From assembly GCA_965199815.1 (NCBI GenBank), contig CBDATE010000018.1, positions 434,001-498,000 on the forward strand: a stretch of 64,000 nucleotides of DNA. The letters run 5' to 3'. Both the position numbers and the translations under genes were made by a program. The DNA is from Azotimanducus sp965199815 (GTDB lineage Bacteria > Pseudomonadota > Gammaproteobacteria > Pseudomonadales > Azotimanducaceae). A model generated the notes under the pieces. The model had not been told where the DNA came from. It saw only the letters and a program-made list of their open reading frames with translations, and ran no database searches. This document shows, in pieces, positions 1 to 10,400 of the stretch; position 1 is the stretch's first letter, and every line of letters begins with the position of its first letter.

Positions 1-573
1 ATCGTCGTAGCTGTTCAGGCGCAGTCCATCGGCAAGTATGCCTGCGCCACGCTCGAAGACTTCCCGATCTGCAGGCGGCACGCCGAGGCGGTCGCCAATG
101 ATGGTCAGGGGTATCGGAAAGGCCACCCGGGAAATGAATTCGATGGTCGTGTCTTGCCCAAGCGCATCAAGTGTGCGGTCAATCACCTCCTGCACGGCCG
201 ATTGCGCACTGTTGATGCGTGAGCCGGTAAAAAGCTGGTTGACCAGGCTGCGGTAATGCGTATGCTTCGGTCGGTCGAGCGTCAACATGGTAGGCGGCTC
301 GACTTCCATCTGTGCATAAATCTGCTTCAGTGCCTCCTGCGTTTCAGGCGATGCCGCAGCGAAGCGAAGCTGCTGTGGCCGTTGCAGGAAGTCGCCCGTT
401 TCATTGGAGTAGGTGGCCGGGTCGCGCAGCGCCTCGCGCAGCAGATCGTATCGGCTGACCACGTGTACGCCGAGTTCCCTGGCGAAATACACGGGCGCTT
501 CGTCGCGCAGGCGACGGTGCACCGCGTGGGGGCTCTTGAGTGTTTCCATATCGAAAAGTTGTATGTCTGGCAT
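1..573 (-). CDS. Cytochrome P450, N-terminal part (runs off the window)
   Basis: I translated the minus strand from an ATG at 573 and found an open frame to the window edge, giving the first 191 residues. It begins MPDIQLFDMETL and has typical bacterial P450 N-terminal features: the stretch PPTMLTLDRPKHTHYRSLVN around residues 93-112 resembles the B'/C-helix 'D-P-P-x-H-x-x-x-R-x-x-V' region, and a later segment reads IPLTIIGDRLGVP, like the E/F-helix part of class I P450s. P450s are haem monooxygenases; the haem-binding Cys loop and I-helix lie outside the window, so substrate and activity cannot be judged. It lies about 105 bp downstream of glnD on the same strand. The upstream Shine-Dalgarno is weak, so the exact start is less certain than the family. 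Confidence 0.88.
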   Translation of the reverse strand, partial: MPDIQLFDMETLKSPHAVHRRLRDEAPVYFARELGVHVVSRYDLLREALRDPATYSNETGDFLQRPQQLRFAAASPETQEALKQIYAQMEVEPPTMLTLDRPKHTHYRSLVNQLFTGSRINSAQSAVQEVIDRTLDALGQDTTIEFISRVAFPIPLTIIGDRLGVPPADREVFERGAGILADGLRLNSYDD

Positions 574-678
574 GAGCGTGAGGCCGCCTGTCTGTTCTTG
601 TGATGATGAGAGATGGCGATATAAACGCAAGTAGTGCAGAAAATCAACCGGACTGTGGCCGCCGCGACGCGCACCACC

Positions 679-3384
679 TCAGCATCCACACGCCAGAAGT
701 TCTTCGCGCACACGCGCTGCCAACGCCCGCTGTTCCTCTGCATCGCAAATCGATTCGCCGGATGCATGGGTGACGCTGAAGGAGTCTTCAACCCGCTCCC
801 CGAGGGTCGAGACACTCGCGCTCCCGATTTTCAGGCGCTGATTGATCAGCGCCCGCACAATCAGCGTGAGCAGACCCGGACGCGCGCGACATTCGATGTG
901 CACACTCGATTCGTCGAGTTCATCATCGCTTTCGAATCGCACCCTGACGGGCACCTTGAAGTATTGCAGTTCGCGCCGCACCCTGCGCGCCGATATCTTG
1001 CGCACCGCCTCTTCCACCTGCTCGACATACCCGCCCTGATTCAGTGAGGTCGTCAATTCTCTGGTGATGGCCGCAAAGCGGCGCGCATTGCGGCCTATAT
1101 AGCCGCTTTCCTGATCGAGCACCATGTAGGTGGCAAAACACTGGCCGCCAACGGTCGCACATATGCGCGCGGCGTGGATGGAGAGCCGCATGAGGTTCAG
1201 CCTGGCCAGGGTGAGCAGGACAAGTTCGGGGTCGTCCTCGGTGGCCACGAACACCTGGGTCGCCCCCTCGCCCTCGAGCTGTCTGGGCAGATCCTGCACA
1301 TGTGCGACAGCGCTGCGCGAGTTTCCACGCCTGGCGAGCAGCTCGGTGAATTTCGCGAGCTGCGGCGGCGTGTGCGAGAGAAAAAACTCGTCCGGCGGAC
1401 TGTCCCACAGCGTCTCGGCGATTTCTTCGCTGATGCCTTTCCTGGCCAGCCGCGCCAGCGCCAGCCGCTTGGCTTCGCGTACCTTCTCGGTCTTGCCGGG
1501 CGAAGTGTCTGAGCCGCGGCGCAACATGCGGCGCGTTTCGGTGTAGAGCTGGCTCATCAGCGCCGCTCGCCAGCCGTTCCACAGCGAGGGGTCGGTGGCG
1601 GTGATATCGGCGACCGTAAGGGTGTAGAGGTAGTCGAGTCGGTCCCTGTTACCAACGAAGCGCGCGAAGGCGCGAATCACTTCCGGGTTGCTCAGGTCCT
1701 CGCTCTGCGCCACGCGCGACATGGCCAGATGATGGCGCACCAGCCATTCGGCCAGGGCAGTGGGTTCTTGCGAAAGCCCCAGGCGCTGGCAGAAGCGCAC
1801 CACATCCCGCGCCCCGTGTTCGGAGTGGTCGCCGCCCCGACCCTTGCCGAGATCATGAAACAGCCCGGCAATGTAGAGAGCGTCGAGTCGTCTGAGGCGT
1901 TTGAAGCAATGCGTTGCCACCGGGAATTTCTCGCGCGCGGAGCGATAGCGAAAGCGGCGCAGATTGCGGATGAGTTGCAGGGTGTGCGCATCCACCGTGT
2001 AGATATGAAACAGATCGTGCTGCATCTGTCCGACTACATCGCCAAACTCCGGGATGTAACCCTGCAACAGCCCGTAGCGGCGCATGCGGTGCAGTTGCGA
2101 CACCAGAGCGTAGGGGGCTCTCAAGAGTTCAAGGAACAGAAAGGCGACGCGACGGCTCTTGCGAAACGCATCTCCGACATTCTGCACCGATTGGCGTATG
2201 AGGCGAATCGTGGATGCGCGAACGCCGCCTATGTCGGGTCGGTGCGCGAGCACCACGAACATCTCCATCATGGCCCAGGGTTGACGCTCGAAGACCTCCG
2301 GGTCAGTCACATCGAGATAGTCATCACGAATCACGAAGCGATCATTGATCGGCTTGACGACGGGCGCTGCGTGTACGCGCAGAATGGCCTCGTCGAATTG
2401 CTGCAGCAACAAGTCATTCAGCACGACCAGGGTGTGCACGTGGCGATAGTAGTCGTGCATGAAGGCTTCGATTTGTGTCTTGACATTCGCCCCCGGGTAG
2501 TTGAACAGGCGAGCAAGCTCCTGTTGGTATTCGAACAGCAGGCGATCTTCCCTGCGCCCGGCAAGCATGTGCAGTCCCCAGCGTACTCGCTTCAGAAAAC
2601 GCAACGATGCGCTCAGCGTTTCGGCCTCGTCCGCGCTCACGAACCCCTGTCGGTACGCGCCTTCGAGCCCCTTGGCACCGAAGTAGCGCAACATGATCCA
2701 GATGATGGTCTGCACATCGCGCAGGCCGCCGGGCGATGATTTGACATCCGGCTGCAATCCGAAGGACACATTGTCGTAGTGCTTGTGGCGCCGCGATTGC
2801 TCGTCGCTCTTGGCGCGAAAGAACCTGGCCTGTGGCCAGATCTCGTCATAGGCGAACAGGTGCCCGAGCTGCTGATCGAGCGTCGCCGCTCCCGACAGCT
2901 GTCGGCGTTCGAGGAGTGCAGTGGCGATGGTGATGTCGTCAGCCGCCACCCGCGCGCATTCTGCAAGTGTGCGTACGCTGTGCCCTATGTCGAGACCCAG
3001 GTCCCAGAGTGATTGCACGAAGGTTTCGATGTGTTCGCAGAAGCCGTCAATCTCGGTCTCCGAGAGGACCAGCAGGTCCACATCCGAGCCTGGGTAGAGT
3101 TCCCCGCGGCCATACCCGCCGATTGCGAACAGGCCAACGGCGCGCCCGGCGGCGGGCGGCCAGGGGACGGCGTTCCAGAGTTCGAGAATGCACTCATCAA
3201 GTACCCGCGCGCGTTCGACAAGCAGAGTCTCCACATCTTCTCCCGAACGGAACCGATCATGCAGCGCGACATCATGTGCTGCGATGCGTGTCCGCAAGGG
3301 TTGCCCGTCTTCGCCCGCCTGTCGGCGAGTCCGGGAATCGGCTTGCATCATCTCTGTGGCAGTGTTGTCAGCCAGTTGGCTCAT
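679..3384 (-). CDS. glnD: [Protein-PII] uridylyltransferase/uridylyl-removing enzyme
   Basis: GlnD is the glutamine sensor of nitrogen control: it adds UMP to PII when glutamine is low and removes it when glutamine is high. The 901-residue product has the usual length. The nucleotidyltransferase motif GGYGRGELYPGSDVDLL is at about residues 89-105, an HD hydrolase motif (GLFHDLGKGRGGDHSEHG) at about 505-525, and two ACT domains close the C-terminus. I chose the ATG at 3384 because the protein then starts MSQLADNTATEMM, and the open frame upstream lies inside map. This start overlaps the end of map by 17 bp, which indicates translational coupling. Only the minus frame codes; plus-strand ORFs here are shadows. 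Confidence 0.97.
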   Translation of the reverse strand: MSQLADNTATEMMQADSRTRRQAGEDGQPLRTRIAAHDVALHDRFRSGEDVETLLVERARVLDECILELWNAVPWPPAAGRAVGLFAIGGYGRGELYPGSDVDLLVLSETEIDGFCEHIETFVQSLWDLGLDIGHSVRTLAECARVAADDITIATALLERRQLSGAATLDQQLGHLFAYDEIWPQARFFRAKSDEQSRRHKHYDNVSFGLQPDVKSSPGGLRDVQTIIWIMLRYFGAKGLEGAYRQGFVSADEAETLSASLRFLKRVRWGLHMLAGRREDRLLFEYQQELARLFNYPGANVKTQIEAFMHDYYRHVHTLVVLNDLLLQQFDEAILRVHAAPVVKPINDRFVIRDDYLDVTDPEVFERQPWAMMEMFVVLAHRPDIGGVRASTIRLIRQSVQNVGDAFRKSRRVAFLFLELLRAPYALVSQLHRMRRYGLLQGYIPEFGDVVGQMQHDLFHIYTVDAHTLQLIRNLRRFRYRSAREKFPVATHCFKRLRRLDALYIAGLFHDLGKGRGGDHSEHGARDVVRFCQRLGLSQEPTALAEWLVRHHLAMSRVAQSEDLSNPEVIRAFARFVGNRDRLDYLYTLTVADITATDPSLWNGWRAALMSQLYTETRRMLRRGSDTSPGKTEKVREAKRLALARLARKGISEEIAETLWDSPPDEFFLSHTPPQLAKFTELLARRGNSRSAVAHVQDLPRQLEGEGATQVFVATEDDPELVLLTLARLNLMRLSIHAARICATVGGQCFATYMVLDQESGYIGRNARRFAAITRELTTSLNQGGYVEQVEEAVRKISARRVRRELQYFKVPVRVRFESDDELDESSVHIECRARPGLLTLIVRALINQRLKIGSASVSTLGERVEDSFSVTHASGESICDAEEQRALAARVREELLACGC

Positions 3385-4285
3385 CGCCAATTTCTTCTGC
3401 GCGCAGCGTGAGCACCTCGGCACCGGTTTCAGTGACCAGCAGGGTGTGTTCCCACTGAGCAGAGAGTTTGTGGTCGCGCGTGACGGCTGTCCAGCCATCG
3501 GCCAGCAGCCTGAAACCGGCATCGCCGATGTTGATCATGGGTTCAACCGTAAAGGTCATGCCCGCGACGAGTTCTGCACCCTCGCCCGGATTGCCGTAGT
3601 GAACCACCTGTGGTGGCCCGTGAAAAACCCGCCCTATGCCATGTCCGCAGAAATCGCGCACCACCGAGAAGCGATGGGCGTGGGCGTGAGTGGCAATGGC
3701 ATGGCCGATATCTCCGAGGTGTGCCCCGGGGCGCACGGCGGCGATACCGCGGTACAGACATTCCTGTGTGACCTTGACCAGTCGCAGCGCGTGTGGCGAT
3801 ACCTTGCCGACCAGAAACATCTTGCTGGTATCGCCATGGTAGCCGTCCTTGATGACGGTTACATCTATATTCAGGATATCGCCATTCCCGAGTTTCCTGT
3901 CGGACGGAATGCCGTGGCAGATGACGTGATTCACGGAAGTACAGATCGATTTGGGAAAAGGCGTTTGGGCTGGCGATGATCTGTAGCCGAGCGGTGCCGG
4001 AATGCAGCCGAGTTCATCGACGATGAACTCGTGACACAGGGTGTTGAGCCGGTCGGTGCTGATGCCCGGCTGTACATGCGCTCCGATCATGTCGAGAACG
4101 CTGGCAGCGAGCTTGCCCGCCGTGCGCATCTTCGGCAGTTCTGCCGATGTGCACAAGGGGCGCAGCTTGCGTTGCGGGAACAGCCTGCGCCTGCCACGCG
4201 CGATGCCTGACCAACCCTCGTCAGCAGAAGCATCAGGCGAAGCAGGTGGCCGACGGCGTATTGACGGTCTGCCGGAGCGCGTCAT
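3368..4285 (-). CDS. map: Type I methionine aminopeptidase with N-terminal extension
   Basis: Map removes the initiator methionine from new proteins with a dinuclear metal site. All expected ligands are visible: Asp141 (NIDVTV), Asp152 (HGDTSKMF), His215 (CGHGIGR), Glu249 (FTVEPMIN) and Glu279 (SAQWEHT), plus the substrate-side His124 (CHGIP). The protein is 305 residues, about 40 longer than the E. coli enzyme, because of a basic, Arg-rich segment before the conserved KMRTAGKLAA helix. The start at 4285 is supported by an AAAGGAG Shine-Dalgarno about 10 nt upstream, so the extension is probably translated. It runs into glnD with an overlap. In many gammaproteobacteria rpsB is divergent from map; here the divergent neighbour is a giant surface-protein gene. 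Confidence 0.96.
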   Translation of the reverse strand: MTRSGRPSIRRRPPASPDASADEGWSGIARGRRRLFPQRKLRPLCTSAELPKMRTAGKLAASVLDMIGAHVQPGISTDRLNTLCHEFIVDELGCIPAPLGYRSSPAQTPFPKSICTSVNHVICHGIPSDRKLGNGDILNIDVTVIKDGYHGDTSKMFLVGKVSPHALRLVKVTQECLYRGIAAVRPGAHLGDIGHAIATHAHAHRFSVVRDFCGHGIGRVFHGPPQVVHYGNPGEGAELVAGMTFTVEPMINIGDAGFRLLADGWTAVTRDHKLSAQWEHTLLVTETGAEVLTLRAEEIGDEPTG

Positions 4286-4318
4286 GGCAATACGGACTCC
4301 TTTGTATGTTCCGATGAA

Positions 4319-4348
4319 ATGCTACTCGCACCCTGCATCACTTGACAA
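4319..4348 (-). promoter_or_regulatory. Probable sigma-70 promoter of map
   Basis: On the minus strand TTGTCA (4348-4343) and TAGCAT (4324-4319) are separated by 18 bp and lie upstream of the map Shine-Dalgarno. Five of six bases match the -35 consensus and four of six the -10. Judged by eye only. Confidence 0.45.
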
Positions 4349-4426
4349 GTGTGAGCATTGTCCATGAGTCGCACACTGAATCGGGTTAAGATAGCGCATC
4401 TGACTTAATTGAATCGGGAGGCGCGC

Positions 4427-7400
4427 ATGTCGCTCAAGCCATTCAGGCTATTCAGGCCATTTGGAAATGTTCCTGCAACCACTGTGCACAGTACGCACGG
4501 TACGCACGATACCCCCCCCCCCCCCCCCCCTCAACAATGTGTGCGGCAGCAGGATGTACAGCAGCAGGTGCGTAGCATGACGCACCTCTCAGCCCCCAGA
4601 ATAGATCAGGTGACGCACACTGCCCCCACAGCCAGAGAGACCTTCGCTGCCCTGACCCGCCTCCGGCGCGCCCCACGCGCCATCACACTCGCGCTGCTGT
4701 CGTTCGTGGCACTGCCCATCCTGTGCATGGGCCTGCTGCCGACTGCGGCGTACGCGCAGTCGGCACCGACGGTGGCTACCGAGATTCCCGATCAGACGGC
4801 GACAACAGGTACGGCGTTCAGCTTCACCCTGCCTGCGGGCACCTTCAGCGATGCCGACGGTGACAGCCTCACCTACACGGCCCAGCAGACGGACGGGACG
4901 ACGGACAGCGCGCTCCCGACCTGGCTGAGATTCACCGCGGGCACGGGTGTCTTCTCCGGTACGCCGACATCCACGGACACCGGCACACTGTCGGTGAAGG
5001 TGACGGCGAGCGATGGCACGGATTCGGTGAGTGACACGTTCGATATTGTGGTGAGCGCACCGATACCCCTCCCGACCTTGAGCATCGCGGTGGTGAAGAC
5101 TCCGGATATCTCTGTTGAAGGAAAGGTCGCCGACGCAAATGAAGACATAGGCACGGTTGAATTCGCGGTAACCCTGTCCGCCGCCAGCACCGACAGGGTG
5201 ACGGTAGAGTACGCCACTGAGGATATCGCCGCCGGTGACCCGGCACTTGATCCGAATAGCCAGATATATAGCGCCATCGTCGGCGAGGATTACACCGGCG
5301 TCACGGGTACGCTCATCTTTGCGCCGGGCGAGACCAGCAAGACCTTCTCGGTGCAGATCGTTAACGACGGTATGCATGAGGAGCTCGCCAATGTATTCCG
5401 CGTCAAGTTGAGCAATCCGTCCGCTGCCACCATCGCAGCCAATCAGGGGGAGGTGGACTTCAGGATCGGCAACGACGACTCGGAGCCGCCCATATCCTTC
5501 ATGGCGGCGGGCCTGGCCAGCATCGGTTCGCCGGGGGTGCCCCGCACCGCCCCGGAAGGGAAGCTGAGCGTGGTCGAGGGCGACAGCGGCTCGACCGACG
5601 TGACCTTCACCATTACGCAAGCCATGGAGGTTGGCTGGAAAAGCATTAACCTCGGTAGCTTGAGCCGCGAAACTCCTGGTACCACCGCTACCGCCGGCAC
5701 GGATTTTACGGAAGTGACCACCATGAGTTTCACGCTTGGTGAGGGCGAGACGCAGGCCACTTTCACCCTGTCGATTACCGGCGACACAACAGCCGAGGAC
5801 GATGAGACTTTCCTTGTCAGCTTCACTCGCGGCAACGGCATTGTGACCAATTCTGGCGAAGGAAGTTTCCTGATCGAGATTACCATCGTGGATGACGATG
5901 GCGCACCCTCCAAGCCGCGTGCGCCGCGCCTGACGGCCTCGGCGAGCGGCCAGTTGACGGTGAATTGGGTGGCACCGACGGACGACGGCGGCCAGCCCAT
6001 TGATGACTACGATGTGCGCTACCGCGCGAAGCCGACTTCCGGGGACCCGGCCTGGACGGAAGAAGCCTCCACCGCCACTGACAGCACCGCCCTGACGAGG
6101 GTCATCACCGACCTCACCGACGGCACCGCGTATCAGGTGCAGGTGCGCGCGGAGAACGAGAATGATGACGGTGCCTGGTCGGATACGACGGAAGCTACGC
6201 CGTCGGCCAGCGGTCCGTCGCCGACGGCGGAATACAATCCGGTCACGAGGCTGCTGACGATGCGTAACCTGCAGATCACCTCGACTATCTCGACGGGCTT
6301 CTTGAGCTTTAACAGAAGTAGTCACGTGCTTATCTTCGATGCATCCGAAAATTTCTATGAAGGCAGTCCCGATGGTTCTCAGGACGCAACCTTGACCGTG
6401 GGCGGTGTCGTTTTGCGCTACGGCATGTTTTGTGTACCCAACGACTGCAGGCTCTTCCCAAGAAGCGCCTGGCCGTCCGAGAACCCCACCGGCTCCACCA
6501 CTCTGGAGGTGGAGATGCCGGGCGGCTTCAATCCGCCGACAAGGCTTGCGTCGGTTCGGTTCGTTCCCCCGGGCAACCTTGGAGTCAGCTCATTCTCGGT
6601 CACCACGGACCTGGCGCTTGATGTCCTGCAAACCACACCTGACGCGCCGGAAAACCTGATGCTGGCGCTGCGCCCGCAGATGGCGACCTTGAGCTGGAGC
6701 AACCCGGGCGATTCCAGCATCACCGGCTACCAGTATCGCGTCGGCACGAGCGGTGTGTGGACCAACCTGCCCGGCAGCAGCGCGACCACCACCAGCTTCG
6801 ATGTCTTTGACGGGCTGACCGGCGGTTCGCCGCAAACTGTTCAGTTGCGCGCCGTGAATGCCAACGGCAATGGTGTGTCCGCTTCGGTCACGAGCGCGGT
6901 GCCTGCGGCACCGACCGGCCTCACAGCAGTACCGCTGAATGAATCTGCGAGCCTCAAGTGGGCCGACCCCGATGACCCCAGCATCATCAAGTACCAGTTC
7001 CGCGTCGGCACCAGCGGCACCTGGACCGACATCGCGGGCAGCAGCGCCGCGAGTGTCACCGGCATTGCTTCCGGGCTGAGCAACGGCTCGGCGCAGGATG
7101 TGTTCCTGCGCGCCGTGAACTTTGTTGGCGCGAGCGCGGCATCCTCGTCGGTGTCGGTGACACCGGTGGCCAACCGCGCGCCGACGCTGGTACAGACGCA
7201 TCTGGATAGCATCACACCCCTGACCGTGCCGGTAATTCCGGCGCTCACGGAGGGTGGCATACCGCATCCGCGCGCAGGCATCTACGAGGTGGTGCAGATT
7301 GACCTCTACGAGTTGTTCAACGATGAGGATAACGAGCCGGTGTTCACCGCCACCGGCACGACCAGCGATGCGCGCGTCGTCACCGTCGGGCAATCGCCGC

Positions 7401-10400
7401 GTGGTCAATATCTGAACCTGTACGGGCAGAGCCGTGGTAGCGCGACTGTCACGGTGAAGGTGACCGATCAGTTCGGGGCGATGAGTCCTGTTGCGACCAT
7501 CATGGTGACCACGGAGAACCAGCCACCGCGGTTGGTCGCCGAGGTCGATGATGTGAATCTGGTACGCAGCGGCACGAGCTACACATCGCAGACGCTGGAC
7601 TTGTCGCGGGTGTTCAGGGATATGGATGGCGACAACCTGAGCTATACGGCCAAGCTGTTGGACGATACCGCGGATCAGATAGCGAATCTGGAGGCCCAGA
7701 TTGCGGAGTTGACACGTCAAGGGCGCGTTGCCGAGACCATAGTTTTGCAACTGGTCCTGCAAGATCTCAAGTCGGGGTTGGGTTCGGCACCAGAGTCGAT
7801 CACGGTGAGCCTGAGCGGTGCGATCGTCACCCTCGGTGCCACCGGTCCGGGCGTGGTTGATGTGATAGTGACGGCCAGCGACGGCCAGGGTGGCAGTGCG
7901 TCGGATACCTTCGATGTGTCCGCACCGGACCCGGATATAGCTGAGGGCGAGGGGCGCATCAGATGCGGCGACGAGCAGAGCGACCGTCTGCTGGAGATAC
8001 CGGAGGGCGGTACTCTGGCGTGTCTGGTGCGCTACGACCGGACACACAGCATCTACGTGGTGCCGGCTTCGGGTACGGCGGGCACGAATCTCGACTTTCC
8101 CGGTTCGGACGCTGAATGCCGGGGTGCCGGGGCGGATATCTACATCGAGGGTGCGAGCTTCAGCAAGGGGAGCGGTGATGCCTGTACGCTGTCGCGCACT
8201 GCGGACGGTGCAGGCAGTGATGGGCTGTCGCTGACGGTTCATGCGCCGGTCAATGGCCGGGCGGATGGAGAGCGTGCCTTTCGGGTGGAGATTCGCAGCA
8301 GCGATGGTGCCAAGACGCTGCTGTCCTCGCCAGCGATCATGATCATCGATCCGGGCTTGAGCTACGAGGTGCCGGACAGCCTGCAAGTGAAGATACCGGC
8401 GCGGGTTCTTCCGACGCGGGTTGGCTTCAGCAACCCGATCAGTTACGCGGTGACCACGGGTACGCTGCCGCCGGGTCTCAGGATTGATGCGAGCACGGGT
8501 GTTATCTCGGGTACGCCGACCACGGCGAACGCGAGCGGTGTGACGGTGACGGTGACTGCCACGGCGGGCACGGGGAGCACATTGCAGACGGCGACGGCGG
8601 ATATTGCCTTGCCGGCGGTGGAAGCGGCGGCGACGGTAGCGGCGCTGGTGTTGTCGGAGGCATCGCTGACGGTGGACGAGGGGGCGAGCGATACCTATAC
8701 GGTGAGGCTGGCGACAGAGCCGACGGGGAATGTGGATGTTGCGGTGACAGTGGCCGGTTCGGCGGATGTGACGGTAGCTCCGGCCTCGCTGAGGTTCACG
8801 AGGTCGAACTGGAACATCGTGCAGACGGTGGCGGTGAGGGCGGCCGAGGACACCGATATGGTGGATGACACAGCAACCCTGAACCACACGGCATCCGGCG
8901 GAGGCTACGACTCGCTGACGGGTAGTGTGGCGGTGACGGTGGACGATGATGAAGCGCCGACCCTCACCAACAACAGCCCGGTCATTACCGACATCGACGA
9001 CAAGAGCGTCACCTTCGGTGCGACGCTCGAGGTGGATGTGGATGCCACGGACGCGGATGCGGGCGATACTCTGGTCTTCAAGGCGGCATCGGACGACACG
9101 GGCGTGGCCACGGTGACCCCGACCGCCGATACCAATCTCGTCACCGACAGCAAGATAACACTGACACCGGTCGCCGTCGGCACGGCCACCATTACTGTGA
9201 CGGTGAGTGACGGCACGGCTAGTCCGACCGACACCTTCGAGTTGACGGTGGAAGCGGCCAAACTGGACAAGCCGACGGGTCTCGCGCTGAAGACGGACAG
9301 CAAGAGCAAGAGCGGCTTCACGGTGACATGGGATGCAGTGACGAACGCAACGGGTTATACGGCGAGCGCCATGCGTTCCGACAATACCGGGACGGCGGTG
9401 ACCGGCACGGTGGATACGAGCGGAACCACGCCCGAAGCGGTGTTCACCGGTCTGGCGGAGGACATCGCCTACACGGTGACGGTGACGGCCACCGGCAGCG
9501 GCAACTATGCGAACAGCGATGCCTCGGACGGGTTCGAGGTGACCACGGCGGCGAACTCGGTGCCAACAGTGGCTACCGAGATTCCCGATCAGGCGGCGAC
9601 GGTGGATACGGCGTTCAGCTTCACCCTGCCGGCGGGCACCTTCAGCGATGCCGACAGTGGCGACAGCCTCACCTACACGGCCCAGCAGACGGACGGGACG
9701 ACGGACAGTGCGCTCCCGACCTGGCTGGGCTTCACCGCGGGCACGGGTGTCTTCTCGGGTACTCCGACATCCACGGATGCCGGAACGCTGTCGGTGAAGG
9801 TGACGGCGAGCGACGGCACGGATTCGGCGAGCGACACCTTCGATATTGTGGTGAGCGCACCGGTGGTCCTCCCGACCGTGAGCATCGCGGTGGTGGAGAA
9901 GCCCCGTGTCGCCGAAACACCGAGTTTTATCTCCGTTGACGAAGAAGTGGGCACGTTCGAATTCACGGTCACCCTGTCCGCCGCCAGCACCGGCACGGTG
10001 ACGGTGAGGTACGCCACCGAGGACATTCCCGGCGACGCTCAGGAATTTACGGATGTTGCCAATGCGTTTCCCGCGACCGCAGGCGAGGATTACACCGCCG
10101 CCTCGGGTATGCTCGTCTTTGCGCCGGGCGAGACCAGCAAGACCGTTTCGGTGCAGATTATTGACGAAACGCTGTTCGAGCAGGCTCAGGAACTTTTCCG
10201 TATCGTGCTGAGCAATCCGTCCGGTGCCACCATTGCTGCCGGTCAGGGGCAATTGCTTATTGGTCTCGTCGAGGCTGATCCGGTGCCGCCTGTATCGGTC
10301 ATGGCGATGGGTCTGGCGAGCACCGGCTCGCCGGGGGCGGCAGAGAATATCCCGGAAGGGAAGCTGAGCGTGGCCGAGGGCGACAGCGGTGAGACCGACG

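Noticed and set aside
1729..2739. 336-codon plus-strand frame opposite glnD
   Set aside because: It lies wholly within glnD, which is a convincing full-length gene, and has no recognisable motif.
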